A DNA stretch of 64,000 bases from Planctomycetota bacterium. Lineage in GTDB: Bacteria; Planctomycetota; Planctomycetia; Pirellulales; Pirellulaceae. The notes beneath the pieces are model-generated. The model ran no database searches. It was not told where the DNA came from and saw nothing but the letters and a program-made list of their open reading frames with translations. The translations under genes were made by a program, and so were the position numbers. The stretch covers positions 29,094 to 93,093 of the forward strand of contig JACNKX010000094.1 in assembly GCA_014381825.1 (NCBI GenBank). The letters run 5' to 3'. Below are positions 35,781 through 45,167 of the stretch, in pieces (the first letter of the stretch is position 1; the number at the start of each line of letters is the position of its first letter).

Positions 35781-37175
35781 ATGAAATGTTGCAATCAATT
35801 CACGCCAGTTCTCTCTCGCCGCGAGATGCTGCGAACGAGCGCTGCAGGCTTTGGCGGTGTCGCACTCGCGTCGTTGTTGAACGATGAGGCGCGAGCTAAA
35901 CAGGCCCCGCACTTCGCGCCCAAAGCCAAGCAAGTCATCTTTCTGTTCATGCATGGCGGCCCGTCTCAGGTCGATACCTTCGATTACAAGCCACAGCTCA
36001 CACGCGATCACGGCAAGCCGCTGCCGTTTCCTAAACCGCGCGTCCAGTCCGCTCCAACCGGCAACCTATTGAAATCGCCGTGGGATTTCAAGCAGCGTGG
36101 CGAGTGTGGTAGCTGGGTCAGCGAGTTGTTTCCGCACATCTCAGGTTGCGTCGATGATATGTGCATTATTAACTCGATGCATTGTTCCAATTCGCGACAT
36201 GGCGGGGCGCTTCTTGAATTGCACACTGGCAGCGACACGTTCGTGCGTCCAAGTATGGGCTCGTGGGTTACGTATGGGCTCGGCACAGAGAACGAAGACT
36301 TGCCGGGTTACATTACGATGTGCCCGACGCTCACCCACGGCGGCGTTAACGCATACAGTTCCGGCTTCCTCCCAGCCGACTTTCACGGAGTGCCGCTCGG
36401 CAATGCCAGCGTGCCATCCGATCAAGCCAAGATCCCATTCATCGAGAACGCCGACAAGACGCCTCGATCGTTGCAACGTACCGAACTCGACTTGCTTCGT
36501 CAGATGAACCTCGATCGTTTGCAAGACACGGGTCCTGATTCGGCACTCGAAGCTCGCATCAATTCATTCGAGCTGGCATTTCGGATGCAAGCGACGGCGC
36601 CCGAGTTGCAAAGTGTCGACGATGAAACGGAAACAACGCAGAAGGCGTACGGATTGGACAACGACAAGACTCGAAACTTTGGCAGGCAATGTTTAATGGC
36701 GAGGCGTTTTGTCGAACGCGGAGTCCGCTTCGTTCAATGCACCCACAGCTATAAATGGGACCAGCATGGTGACTTGCGGAACGGCCACACGAACAACGCC
36801 ATGGAAGTCGATCAGCCGATCGCGGCTTTGCTACAAGACCTAAAGACGCGAGGCTTGTTGAAGGACACGCTAGTGTTATGGGGCGGAGAGTTTGGCCGCA
36901 CTCCGGTCGCGCAAGGCGACAACGGTCGCGACCACAATCCGCAAGGCTACACGATGTGGATGGCGGGAGGAGGTGTGAAAGGCGGCCTCGCGTATGGTAG
37001 CACCGACGACTACGGATACTACGCCATTGAAGATAAAGTGCATATCCACGATCTGCATGCGACGATCTTGCATTTGCTCGGACTTGATCACATGAAGCTG
37101 ACTTACAAGTACGCGGGGCGTGATTTCAGGTTGACAGATATTTATGGCGAGGTTGTTACGCCGATTGTTGCGTGA
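35781..37175 (+). CDS. DUF1501 protein with Tat-like signal
   Basis: 464 residues. The N-terminus has the twin-arginine pattern SRREMLRTSAAGFGGVALAS. Family blocks are VIFLFMHGGPSQVDTFDYKP, FPHISGCVDDMCIINSMHC, RPSMGSWVTYGLGTENEDLP, NSFELAFRMQATAPEL, RRFVERGVRFVQCTH, DTLVLWGGEFGRTPVAQGDN and IHDLHATILHLLGLDHMKLT. DUF1501 has the alkaline-phosphatase/sulfatase-like core but its reaction is not known. Such genes are nearly always next to a DUF1549/DUF1553 gene, here 85 bp upstream. Strikingly similar to the protein at 45168. Confidence 0.92.
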   Translation: MKCCNQFTPVLSRREMLRTSAAGFGGVALASLLNDEARAKQAPHFAPKAKQVIFLFMHGGPSQVDTFDYKPQLTRDHGKPLPFPKPRVQSAPTGNLLKSPWDFKQRGECGSWVSELFPHISGCVDDMCIINSMHCSNSRHGGALLELHTGSDTFVRPSMGSWVTYGLGTENEDLPGYITMCPTLTHGGVNAYSSGFLPADFHGVPLGNASVPSDQAKIPFIENADKTPRSLQRTELDLLRQMNLDRLQDTGPDSALEARINSFELAFRMQATAPELQSVDDETETTQKAYGLDNDKTRNFGRQCLMARRFVERGVRFVQCTHSYKWDQHGDLRNGHTNNAMEVDQPIAALLQDLKTRGLLKDTLVLWGGEFGRTPVAQGDNGRDHNPQGYTMWMAGGGVKGGLAYGSTDDYGYYAIEDKVHIHDLHATILHLLGLDHMKLTYKYAGRDFRLTDIYGEVVTPIVA

Positions 37176-37204
37176 ATGTGATCGATGAAGTCAACACCGG
37201 GTAA

Positions 37205-37519
37205 TACCGCAAAGCGGTTTCATTCCACAGCCTAGTGCCGGATACTGAAGTTGCCAATGGATGGTGCCAGAATTGTTCCCATTTTCACTCTTTACCGCAA
37301 CGCGGTTAGATTCCAAAGCCCAGGGTCGCGTCGTTTCGTCGCGCACCCTGGGAGCGATGGACGACAAATCTACGTACGCTGAAGGCGTTACACAAATCGG
37401 AGGGCGGTGCCATTGGTCTAACGCTTTCAGCGTAAGCGAGTCGTTGTGCTTCTGTTACCTAGGGTGCGCCGCTGCGCTGGCGACCCTAGGCTTTGGAATG
37501 TGACCGCTTTGCGGTAAAG
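37205..37519. repeat. Nested inverted-repeat element, with a partial second copy
   Basis: Outer arms 37290-37329 and 37480-37519 pair at 36 of 40 positions. Within them CCCAGGGT/ACCCTGGG forms a hairpin at 37319-37351, CGCTGAAGGCGTTA at 37378-37391 pairs with 37419-37432 (13 of 14), and a third hairpin with arms CCTAGGGT/ACCCTAGG lies around 37458-37489. A partial copy of the outer end (ACCGCAAAGCGGTTTCATTC) starts near 37206. This fills the 37176-37696 gap, which holds no gene I can support. Short ORFs across it are composition artefacts. Confidence 0.85.
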
Positions 37520-37696
37520 ACACGTATGCATCCTTGCCGTAGACGGGCCGCAGTTGCGACGGTGTGGGATCTGCGCCAAGCTGAGTTCAGGATGCACGCT
37601 GATATAGTTTGGTTTCTACGCCGGTGGAAATTGGGCTATAATGCAGCCTCCCCCAAACGACTCCCACCTAACACACAGCGAGAGGCCAGAACCGAC

Positions 37697-40600
37697 ATGC
37701 GGCCCGTTTTCTTGCTCGCCATCCTGAACTTATCTTTGCTTTGGACGCTGGCTCCGGTTTCGGCCGCAGAGCCTGAATCGGAAACGCCCGAACAGCAGGC
37801 CGTTGAGGCTCTGGCTCGGTTGCGAACCAACATTCAGTTCAACAAAGATGGAACGACGCGGCTTGTGCGGTTGAGCAAGGCAGCGGTGACGGACGAAGCG
37901 CTGGCACATCTTCAGCATTTCAAACAGCTCGACTACCTGGCGATTGTTTGCCCGCAGATCACGGACTTGTATACGAGCCATATCGGTGGACTGACTAACC
38001 TCGACACATTGGTGTTGTCCGAGTCGGGAGTTGGTGATGCGACGATGGCGAGTTTGTCGAGCTTGAAAAAGCTTGAACGGCTGTATCTTGCGAAGACGAA
38101 TGTCACCGACGATGGTTTGCGACACATTGCCGGACTAACGAACTTGACGGCGCTATCGCTCGAGCGAACGGCGGTCACGGACGAAGGACTGGTCTGGCTG
38201 GAGTATCTGTCGCAGCTTGAGACGTTGCTACTTAGTGAAACGAAGGTGGCTGGCGAGGGACTTACGTTCTTGGCTGGTCTGCCAAACTTGCGAGTGCTTT
38301 ATCTGGAGAAGTGCGTTCTGGAATCGAAGACGCTTCGGTATATCGAGTCGATTCAGAACTTGGAGCATCTGAGTCTGAATGGAGTTGTGCTGAGCGAAGA
38401 CGCGATCAAGACACTGTCGAAGCTCAGTGCGACAAAGACGATTGAGTTGTATCGTACGGGACTGACTGTCGACGAGGTTGGTGCATTGAGGAATGCGTTG
38501 CCCGAGACGCAGCTCTTCATCGACCCTCAGCTGGCAGCGGCGGAGCGCAATCTTCGCAGAACGGATTTGCAATCCGGTGGGGACGGGGCGCAAACCCATC
38601 CTACGGAAACGTCTACCACGCAACGCTTGGGATCAATTCGCGATCGGATTGCCGATGACGACGAGGTTCCTGATTTCCAATTGCACGTGATTCCGCTGCT
38701 TGGCCGATTGGGGTGCAACAGCCGCGCGTGTCATGGTTCCTTCCAAGGGCAAGGCGGCTTTCGCTTGTCGATGTTCGGGTATGACTTCGACATGGATCAC
38801 GAGAATCTATCGGAGCGGATCGATCTCGATTCGCCTGCGGACAGCCTCATTCTGAACAAGCCAACATCGGCTGACGAACACGAAGGTGGGCTTCGTTTGC
38901 CGCCCAATGGTTGGGAACAGAAGCTGCTGCGTCGTTGGATCGAGGCCGGAGCGAAAGGCTTGCCAGAGGAACCGCCGACGTTCGCCCGACTTGAAGTCAC
39001 GCCGACCGAGATCGTGATTGGGAGTAAAGGTGATGCGGTACAACTCAAGGCCGTGGCTGTTTGGTCCGATGGGACTCGCGAAGACGTGACTTGTTTGACT
39101 CGTTTTCAGACCAACGATGAAACGGTTGCGGAAGTAACACCTGCTGGAATGATCAATGCGATTGGCGAAGGCGACACCTATGTCATCGCGTTTTACGATA
39201 ACGGAATATTTTCGACACAGGTGTTGTTTCCCGTCACGGATCAAACGGGCGATCGCTACCCGGAGGTTGCGACCCCGACGGAGATAGACCGGCATGTTAC
39301 GGATAAGCTTGCCAAGCTTGGCGTTGTGCCGTCTGAGTTGTGTAGCGACGAAGAGTTTCTACGACGCGTAGGTCTTGATCTCATCGGCACGCTGCCGACT
39401 CCCGCCGAAATCGAGCAGTTCGTCGCCGATGAATCGTCTGACAAGCGGTCTCGCAAGATCGACGAGCTGCTGGAGCACCCGGCTTACATCACCTGGTGGA
39501 CGCAGCGGCTGTGCGACTTGACCGGCAGCAACGCGGGTTACTTAGGGGCCACCGAGATGGCGCAGCCCACTGCCGGCCAATGGAGAGCGTGGATTAAACG
39601 CAGAGTTGAGAAGAACATTGGCTGGGACGAGATCGCCGCCGGAATCTTGCTCGCCCGCAGCCGTCGGCCTGGTCAACCGTATCGCGAGTTTATCGAAGAG
39701 CAAAGCACTTTCACGAACACCGTTGACGGAGCCGACTACGCGGCGATTGGCAACCCGATGCCGCACTTTTGGTATCGAGACAACATCACGCGACCGACCG
39801 ACAAAGCGCTCGCTTTCGGTTACACATTTATGGGCGTTCGTCTGGATTGTGCCCAGTGTCACAAGCATCCTTACGATCAATGGTCGAAGCGAGACTTCGA
39901 GCTGTTCACGGAGTTCTTCACGCGCATCAAGACGGGTGTCGCTCCGGATGCCGCTGTGATGCATAAAGGTATGGCCAACATGCTTGGTGTGCCGGTGAAG
40001 TTGAACACGGCGGCGTTGCGTCGGCAGAGTTATCTGCGCATCGCGGCCGAAGGTCGAGCCATTCCCTGGAACGAAATATGGATCGAGCCTGCCAAGACGA
40101 AGACGCAACCCGGCAAGCTGCTCGGCGCGTCGGAGATCGACCTTGCTCAGTACGACGATCCGCGCGAACCGCTCGTCGAGTGGTTGTTTAACGAACCGAA
40201 TCGCTATTTTGCCAAAGCGTTTGTGAATCGGATCTGGTCGAACTACTTCAACGTCGGAATTATCAATCCGCCTGACGATTTGAACCGTGCGAATCCACCG
40301 AGTAACAAGGCGCTGCTTGACTATCTCGTCGCCGAGTTCCTCGAAAGTGGTTATGACATGCAGTGGCTACACCGTACGATCACGAACAGCCACACTTATC
40401 AGCGAAGTTGGCGACCGAACGACACCAATCGCTCGGACTCGCAAAACTTCAGCCATGCGATTCTGCGTCGCCTTCCAGCCGAAGTCGCTGTCGACGCAAT
40501 CATTCAAGCGACAGCGAGTGACACCAAGCTCACGACGTTGAATTCCGAGAAGGAAATGGAGCGTCGAAAGATCGGACAGCATCCAAAGTCTTATCAAACC

Positions 40601-40963
40601 CGAGCGATCGATTTTTCGCTGCTGATCTTTGGCAAGCCGCTGCGCACGACGAACTGCGACTGCGAACGCCAAAGTCAGCCGACATTGCTCCAGTCATTGT
40701 ATGTACGCAATGACCAGGAAATGCTTGATATGTTGGATCGTGCCGATGGTTGGGTCGCCCAGATCGGCAAGACGAAGCCGACCGTCGACGGAACTGGTGA
40801 TCTGGTCAACGCCGCTTACTTGCGAACGCTATCGCGACTGCCGACGGATGACGAGTTGGCTGACTGCCGACAGTATATCGCGGAGTCTGAAGATATCGTG
40901 GACGGCTTGCGCGACATGATGTGGGCTTTGTTGAACACGCAGGAATTCATTGCGAATCATTAA
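37697..40963 (+). CDS. LRR-PSCyt-type protein: leucine-rich repeats fused to DUF1549/DUF1553
   Basis: About 1088 residues from the ATG at 37697; the ORF extends upstream through repeat sequence, but a signal peptide (RPVFLLAILNLSLLWTLAPV) starts here. Leucine-rich repeats run from roughly residue 55 to 265 (LTNLDTLVLSESGVGDATMA, LKKLERLYLAKTNVTDDGLR, LTNLTALSLERTAVTDEGLV). Next come a haem-type motif with four spacer residues, CNSRACH (340-346), a Big2/Ig-like domain near 420-510, and DUF1549 with CAQCH (718-722, LDCAQCHKHPYDQWS). The DUF1553 block reads FAKAFVNRIWSNYFNVGIIN, YDMQWLHRTITNSHTYQRSW. It is exported and paired with the DUF1501 gene 42 bp downstream. Confidence 0.9.
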   Translation: MRPVFLLAILNLSLLWTLAPVSAAEPESETPEQQAVEALARLRTNIQFNKDGTTRLVRLSKAAVTDEALAHLQHFKQLDYLAIVCPQITDLYTSHIGGLTNLDTLVLSESGVGDATMASLSSLKKLERLYLAKTNVTDDGLRHIAGLTNLTALSLERTAVTDEGLVWLEYLSQLETLLLSETKVAGEGLTFLAGLPNLRVLYLEKCVLESKTLRYIESIQNLEHLSLNGVVLSEDAIKTLSKLSATKTIELYRTGLTVDEVGALRNALPETQLFIDPQLAAAERNLRRTDLQSGGDGAQTHPTETSTTQRLGSIRDRIADDDEVPDFQLHVIPLLGRLGCNSRACHGSFQGQGGFRLSMFGYDFDMDHENLSERIDLDSPADSLILNKPTSADEHEGGLRLPPNGWEQKLLRRWIEAGAKGLPEEPPTFARLEVTPTEIVIGSKGDAVQLKAVAVWSDGTREDVTCLTRFQTNDETVAEVTPAGMINAIGEGDTYVIAFYDNGIFSTQVLFPVTDQTGDRYPEVATPTEIDRHVTDKLAKLGVVPSELCSDEEFLRRVGLDLIGTLPTPAEIEQFVADESSDKRSRKIDELLEHPAYITWWTQRLCDLTGSNAGYLGATEMAQPTAGQWRAWIKRRVEKNIGWDEIAAGILLARSRRPGQPYREFIEEQSTFTNTVDGADYAAIGNPMPHFWYRDNITRPTDKALAFGYTFMGVRLDCAQCHKHPYDQWSKRDFELFTEFFTRIKTGVAPDAAVMHKGMANMLGVPVKLNTAALRRQSYLRIAAEGRAIPWNEIWIEPAKTKTQPGKLLGASEIDLAQYDDPREPLVEWLFNEPNRYFAKAFVNRIWSNYFNVGIINPPDDLNRANPPSNKALLDYLVAEFLESGYDMQWLHRTITNSHTYQRSWRPNDTNRSDSQNFSHAILRRLPAEVAVDAIIQATASDTKLTTLNSEKEMERRKIGQHPKSYQTRAIDFSLLIFGKPLRTTNCDCERQSQPTLLQSLYVRNDQEMLDMLDRADGWVAQIGKTKPTVDGTGDLVNAAYLRTLSRLPTDDELADCRQYIAESEDIVDGLRDMMWALLNTQEFIANH
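38559..38606. repeat. Possible repeat-derived insert in the LRR/haem linker
   Basis: CGGATT (38562-38567) and AATCCG (38571-38576) form a hairpin with a 3-nt loop. It is followed by GC-rich text encoding a linker (TDLQSGGDGAQTHPT) with no family counterpart that I recognise. It resembles the dispersed hairpins elsewhere in the window. Weaker evidence than the insert at 32915. Confidence 0.4.
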
Positions 40964-40964
40964 T

Positions 40965-40993
40965 GTAGCCATCTCTCGGGGCGAGATGGCTAC
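40965..40993. repeat. Perfect 11-bp inverted repeat between cassette genes
   Basis: GTAGCCATCTC at 40965-40975 pairs exactly with GAGATGGCTAC at 40983-40993 around TCGGGGC. It lies in the 42-bp gap between the LRR-PSCyt gene and its DUF1501 partner, the same relative place as the element at 35699. Confidence 0.85.
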
Positions 40994-41005
40994 TTTGGAA
41001 AACTC

Positions 41006-42298
41006 ATGAAATCTCAATACTGCGACGGCACAACGCGCCGTGACTTTCTCCGAGCTGGTGTACTTGGCGGGCTCGGTCTGTCGTTACCGAACTTTCTTCG
41101 TCTGACAGCAGCAAGCGAAGGCCGGCAAGCAACCGCCGATGCCGTTCTGTTCATTAACTTGGCCGGAGGACCGTCGCATCTTGACACACTCGACATGAAA
41201 CCAGAGGGGCCCAGCGAAACACGCGGCGAATTCAATCCAATTCAATCGAAGCTTGCAGGCTTGAATGTCTGCGAGTACATGCCGAAGTTCGCGGCTGCAG
41301 CGGATCGTTTTACGTTGATGCGCGGCATCAGCCACTCTGCCGGTTCACATCCGCTCGGCCAGTCGTACATTTCCACCGGCAATCTTCCGACACCCGCTTT
41401 GATCTACCCGTCTCTTGGGTCTGTCGCGACAAAAGAATTGCCAGGCCAAGACGACATGCCGTCTTACATTGCGATTCCGAAGACCGAATGGAACGCCGGC
41501 TACATGGGCGATGCGTACGCTCCGTTCAACACGAACGCGGCTCCCCAGCCCGGCAAGCCGTTTCAGGTTCGTGGCATTTCGCTGGCGGAAGGCTTGACGA
41601 TCGATCGCGTTAATCGTCGAGAAGGGCTATTGAAGAAGATCGACCAGCGCTTTCGAGGTGCTGAGACGACCAGCCAATTGTTGGAGGCGCTCGATAAGTT
41701 CAGCGCGCAGTCCTACAACATCATCACTTCGGCGCGTTCACAGAAGGCATTCGATGTCACGCTCGAATCGGAAGCGACTCGAAAACGGTTTACGGATGAC
41801 GAGTTCAATCAGAGTTTGTTACTTGGCTGTCGGCTGATCGAGTGTGGCGTGCCATTCATCACCGTGACGTATCAAGGTTGGGACACTCACCTCGACAACT
41901 TCAGCGGTCATCGTCGCTTGATTCCTCCGCTGGACAACGGATTGATCGCGACGATCGACACACTGGCCGAGAAAGGGCTCCTCGATCGGACACTCGTGAT
42001 TGCGATGGGCGAGTTCGGCCGGACACCGAAGATCAACGAAAACACGGGGCGCGACCATTATCCGCGCGTCAATTGGTCGTTGTTTGCTGGTGGCGGAGTC
42101 AAACCGGGTCAACTGATCGGCGGAACGGACAAGGGCGGTGAGGCGCCGGACGATGCGACGGACATCAAGCCCGATGACATCGCTGCGACGTTATATCACT
42201 CGCTTGGGATCGATCCGCTGACGGAGTATCACACCAACACGGGACGCCCTGTGATGTTAGTGCCTCACGGTCGTGTGAGTTCTGAATTGTTTGGCTAA
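41006..42298 (+). CDS. DUF1501 protein with Tat signal
   Basis: 430 residues. Tat signal TTRRDFLRAGVLGGLGLSLP near residue 9. Family blocks are AVLFINLAGGPSHLDTLDMK, FAAAADRFTLMRGISHSAGS, QNIITSARS-like FSAQSYNIITSARSQKAF, LLGCRLIECGVPFITVTYQG, DRTLVIAMGEFGRTPKINEN and GRDHYPRVNWSLFAGGGVKP. It belongs to the shorter DUF1501 branch that carries an HxLGQ-type insert (SHPLGQSYISTGNLPTPALI). Its partner is the LRR-PSCyt gene upstream. The next cassette gene starts 89 bp later, so the genes may form one long transcription unit. Confidence 0.92.
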   Translation: MKSQYCDGTTRRDFLRAGVLGGLGLSLPNFLRLTAASEGRQATADAVLFINLAGGPSHLDTLDMKPEGPSETRGEFNPIQSKLAGLNVCEYMPKFAAAADRFTLMRGISHSAGSHPLGQSYISTGNLPTPALIYPSLGSVATKELPGQDDMPSYIAIPKTEWNAGYMGDAYAPFNTNAAPQPGKPFQVRGISLAEGLTIDRVNRREGLLKKIDQRFRGAETTSQLLEALDKFSAQSYNIITSARSQKAFDVTLESEATRKRFTDDEFNQSLLLGCRLIECGVPFITVTYQGWDTHLDNFSGHRRLIPPLDNGLIATIDTLAEKGLLDRTLVIAMGEFGRTPKINENTGRDHYPRVNWSLFAGGGVKPGQLIGGTDKGGEAPDDATDIKPDDIAATLYHSLGIDPLTEYHTNTGRPVMLVPHGRVSSELFG

Positions 42299-42386
42299 TT
42301 GAGCGACGTCCTAGCGACTGGCACAGCTGAGGCTACCTGACGATTGTCGCGTTGCTTCCGCAGCCTTTCGCGACGACAATGATTGA

Positions 42387-45146
42387 ATGAACTTCCGTTT
42401 GCTGTTAGCGATGCCCTGTCTTCTTCTCGCGACGGCACACGTGCGCGGTGAGTCAACTGCCGAGGGGAACGACTTCTTCGAGAAACGTGTTCGTCCGATT
42501 CTTGCTGCCAAATGCATCTCCTGTCACGGACCCAAGAAACAGGAGTCGGGATTGCGGCTCGATTCTCGTGAAGCACTGCTGCGAGGCGGAGATGGTGGAG
42601 TTGTTGTCGTTTCCCGAGACCCGCAACAGAGTCGACTCGTTCATGCCGTTCGATATGGTGAAGAACTGCAAATGCCGCCGAATCAGAAGCTCGGCGATCG
42701 CGACATCGAGTCGCTCGAGCTGTGGATCAAGCTCAGCATGCCCTGGCCGGAGTCCCTTCGAGAAATTGGCAACACGGCGGACGAAGTCCGGTCGCACTGG
42801 GCATTCCAGCCGGTCGAAAGCCCGAACGCGGCTGAGGTTCATGATGAGACGTGGTCGAAAACGTCGATCGATCTGTTCGTCTTGTCGAAGCTTGAAGAAG
42901 TGGGACTTCGACCGTCACCGTCGGCTGACCGGCGCAAGTTCATTCGCCGAACGACATTCGATCTCCTTGGACTCCCGCCCACGCCCGACGAGATCGCAGC
43001 ATTTGTGGGGGATGGTTCGCCGAACGCGTTCGACAGGCTAATCGATCGGTTATTGGCATCACCCCGTTACGGCGAACGGTGGGCGAGGCATTGGTTGGAC
43101 GTGGCTCGTTACGCAGATAACAAAGGCTATGTCTTCTTCGAGGATAAGAAGTATCCCTGGGCGTACACCTATCGCGACTATGTGATTCGAGCATTCAACA
43201 ACGACGTTCCATACAATCGTTTCGTCCGCGAGCAACTCGCAGCGGACCAACTCGACCTTCGTGATGACAAACGCCCGCTAACTGCGATGGGCTTCCTGAC
43301 GCTGGGTGGGCATTTCATGAACAACACGCACGACATCATCGACGATCGCATCGATGTTGTGACGCGTGGTCTCATGGGTTTAACGGTCACGTGCGCGCGC
43401 TGTCACGACCATAAGTACGATCCTGTTTCGCAAGCCGATTACTATTCGTTGTACGGAGTATTTCGCAGCAGCTTTGAGCCGACCGTTCCTCCGTTGTTTG
43501 AAACGCCTCCAACAACGGACGAGTATCGGAAGTTTGCCGAGGAACTAGCGAAACGCGAGAGGGCGCTTGTCGACTTTGTGACCGCGAAACATCGCGACTT
43601 GGTGGCCGACGCGCGGACTCGAATTGCCGAGTATCTTTTGGCCGCTCATGCTCGCCGCGGATTGCCTCCGGCGGACGACTTCATGTTATTAATCGACAAG
43701 GGCGACCTGAATCCAGCAATGATTCTGCGTTGGCAGAAGTACCTTGAGAGTTCGCGCCGTCCGCTCGATCGTGTTTGGGCACCGTGGCGGGCGATGGCTG
43801 AAGTGACAGCGGACGAGTTTGCGGACGCGGCGCCGAGAATCTTGAGTGACTTAACAGCTGGCGAGATCAACCCGCTAGTTCGTGAAGCACTTTTCGCGGA
43901 CCGTCCTCAGACCATCGAGGAAGCCGCTCGTTCCTATGCAAAGTTACTAGTTAGCATCAACGAAAAATGGGTGATGGCGGTCGAAGGTGCTTCGGAGATG
44001 CTTCCGCCTACGGCTCTCGATGATCCGACGGAAGAAGAGCTACGCCAGGCGTTATACGGTCGCGATGCGCCAGCGAATGCGCCGCTGGCGCTCGATTGGG
44101 GTTTCTTGTCGTTGTTTCCAGATCGTCCGACGCAAGGCGAGTACAAGAAGTTGATCAAGGCAGTTGAGGAATGGAGTGCGACGGGAGCAGGTGCGCCGGC
44201 GCGAGCGATGGTGTTGTACGATGCCGAGAATCCGCATGAGCCACGAATTTTCAAACGAGGCAATTCGAATCGACTTGGCGATACCGTGCCGCGCCAGTTC
44301 CCGCAGTTCTTCGCGACGCACAAGGAACCATTTCACGTCGGTAGCGGTCGCTTGGAGTTGGCCGAGGCGATCGTCGATAAAAACAATCCGCTGACGGCCC
44401 GTGTTATCGTGAATCGCGTGTGGGCGCATCACCTTGGGCGCGGATTAGTCGGCACACCTAGTGATTTCGGGCGACGCAGTGACCCGCCGTCGCACCCAGA
44501 ACTGCTGGATCATTTGGCCTCGACATTTGTCGAGGAGGGATGGTCGATCAAAGAGTTGCATCGTCGGATCATGACTTCGTCAGTCTATCGACAGCAGAGT
44601 GTCAATCGTGAAGATGGGGTCCGAATTGATCCAGAGAATCGATTGCTGTGGAAGATGAATCGTCGGCGATTGGACTTCGAATCGTTGCGAGACGCCGTCT
44701 TGGCCATCTCAGGCGGTCTGACCACCAAGATGTATGGACCTTCGCTTGATCTGTTCGGTAGCAAGCAAAGTCATCCGAGTCGTTCGGTGTATGGCTTCAT
44801 AGATCGGATGGATGTTTCGCCATTGCTAACGACGTTTGACTTTCCGAACCCGATCGCAAGCAGTCCACAGCGCGAAACAACAACGGTTCCGCCGCAGGCT
44901 CTGTACTTTATGAACAACCCATTCACTGCCGATGCGGCTCGCGGACTTGCCAAGCTTCTTGCGAACTCGGCGACGGAGGCGAAGAGCCAGATCATCCAAG
45001 CACACGAAGTGTTGTTCGGCCGGGAACCAACCGTGGAGGAGTTGGAGTCGGCGGTGGAGTTTATAGGCGCGGAATCGGGCGAAGCAACGTTGTCCGTTTA
45101 TCTGCACGGGTTACTTATGACGAACGAGTTTTCATTTGTCGATTAG
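42387..45146 (+). CDS. PSCyt1/DUF1549/DUF1553 cytochrome-type protein
   Basis: 919 residues. A short signal peptide (NFRLLLAMPCLLLATAHVRG) is followed by the planctomycete cytochrome C domain with CISCH at 43-47 and the flanking text KKQESGLRLDSREALLRGGD. The DUF1549 domain includes KTSIDLFVLSKLEEVGLRPS, RRTTFDLLGLPPTPDEIAAF, ARHWLDVARYADNKGYVFFE and CARCH at 336-340 (TCARCHDHKYDPVS). DUF1553 includes TARVIVNRVWAHHLGRGLVG, KELHRRIMTSSVYRQQSVNR, FPNPIASSPQRETTTVPPQA. It is the standard form, without the extra modules of the 31926 gene. The substrate and the role of the haem are not known. The DUF1501 partner starts 21 bp downstream. Confidence 0.92.
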   Translation: MNFRLLLAMPCLLLATAHVRGESTAEGNDFFEKRVRPILAAKCISCHGPKKQESGLRLDSREALLRGGDGGVVVVSRDPQQSRLVHAVRYGEELQMPPNQKLGDRDIESLELWIKLSMPWPESLREIGNTADEVRSHWAFQPVESPNAAEVHDETWSKTSIDLFVLSKLEEVGLRPSPSADRRKFIRRTTFDLLGLPPTPDEIAAFVGDGSPNAFDRLIDRLLASPRYGERWARHWLDVARYADNKGYVFFEDKKYPWAYTYRDYVIRAFNNDVPYNRFVREQLAADQLDLRDDKRPLTAMGFLTLGGHFMNNTHDIIDDRIDVVTRGLMGLTVTCARCHDHKYDPVSQADYYSLYGVFRSSFEPTVPPLFETPPTTDEYRKFAEELAKRERALVDFVTAKHRDLVADARTRIAEYLLAAHARRGLPPADDFMLLIDKGDLNPAMILRWQKYLESSRRPLDRVWAPWRAMAEVTADEFADAAPRILSDLTAGEINPLVREALFADRPQTIEEAARSYAKLLVSINEKWVMAVEGASEMLPPTALDDPTEEELRQALYGRDAPANAPLALDWGFLSLFPDRPTQGEYKKLIKAVEEWSATGAGAPARAMVLYDAENPHEPRIFKRGNSNRLGDTVPRQFPQFFATHKEPFHVGSGRLELAEAIVDKNNPLTARVIVNRVWAHHLGRGLVGTPSDFGRRSDPPSHPELLDHLASTFVEEGWSIKELHRRIMTSSVYRQQSVNREDGVRIDPENRLLWKMNRRRLDFESLRDAVLAISGGLTTKMYGPSLDLFGSKQSHPSRSVYGFIDRMDVSPLLTTFDFPNPIASSPQRETTTVPPQALYFMNNPFTADAARGLAKLLANSATEAKSQIIQAHEVLFGREPTVEELESAVEFIGAESGEATLSVYLHGLLMTNEFSFVD

Positions 45147-45167
45147 CACTCATTGATAGCATTTTCT

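Noticed and set aside
37261..37503. 80-codon plus-strand ORF between two cassettes
   Set aside because: It lies wholly within the nested inverted-repeat element, so its frame is a by-product of the repeat.
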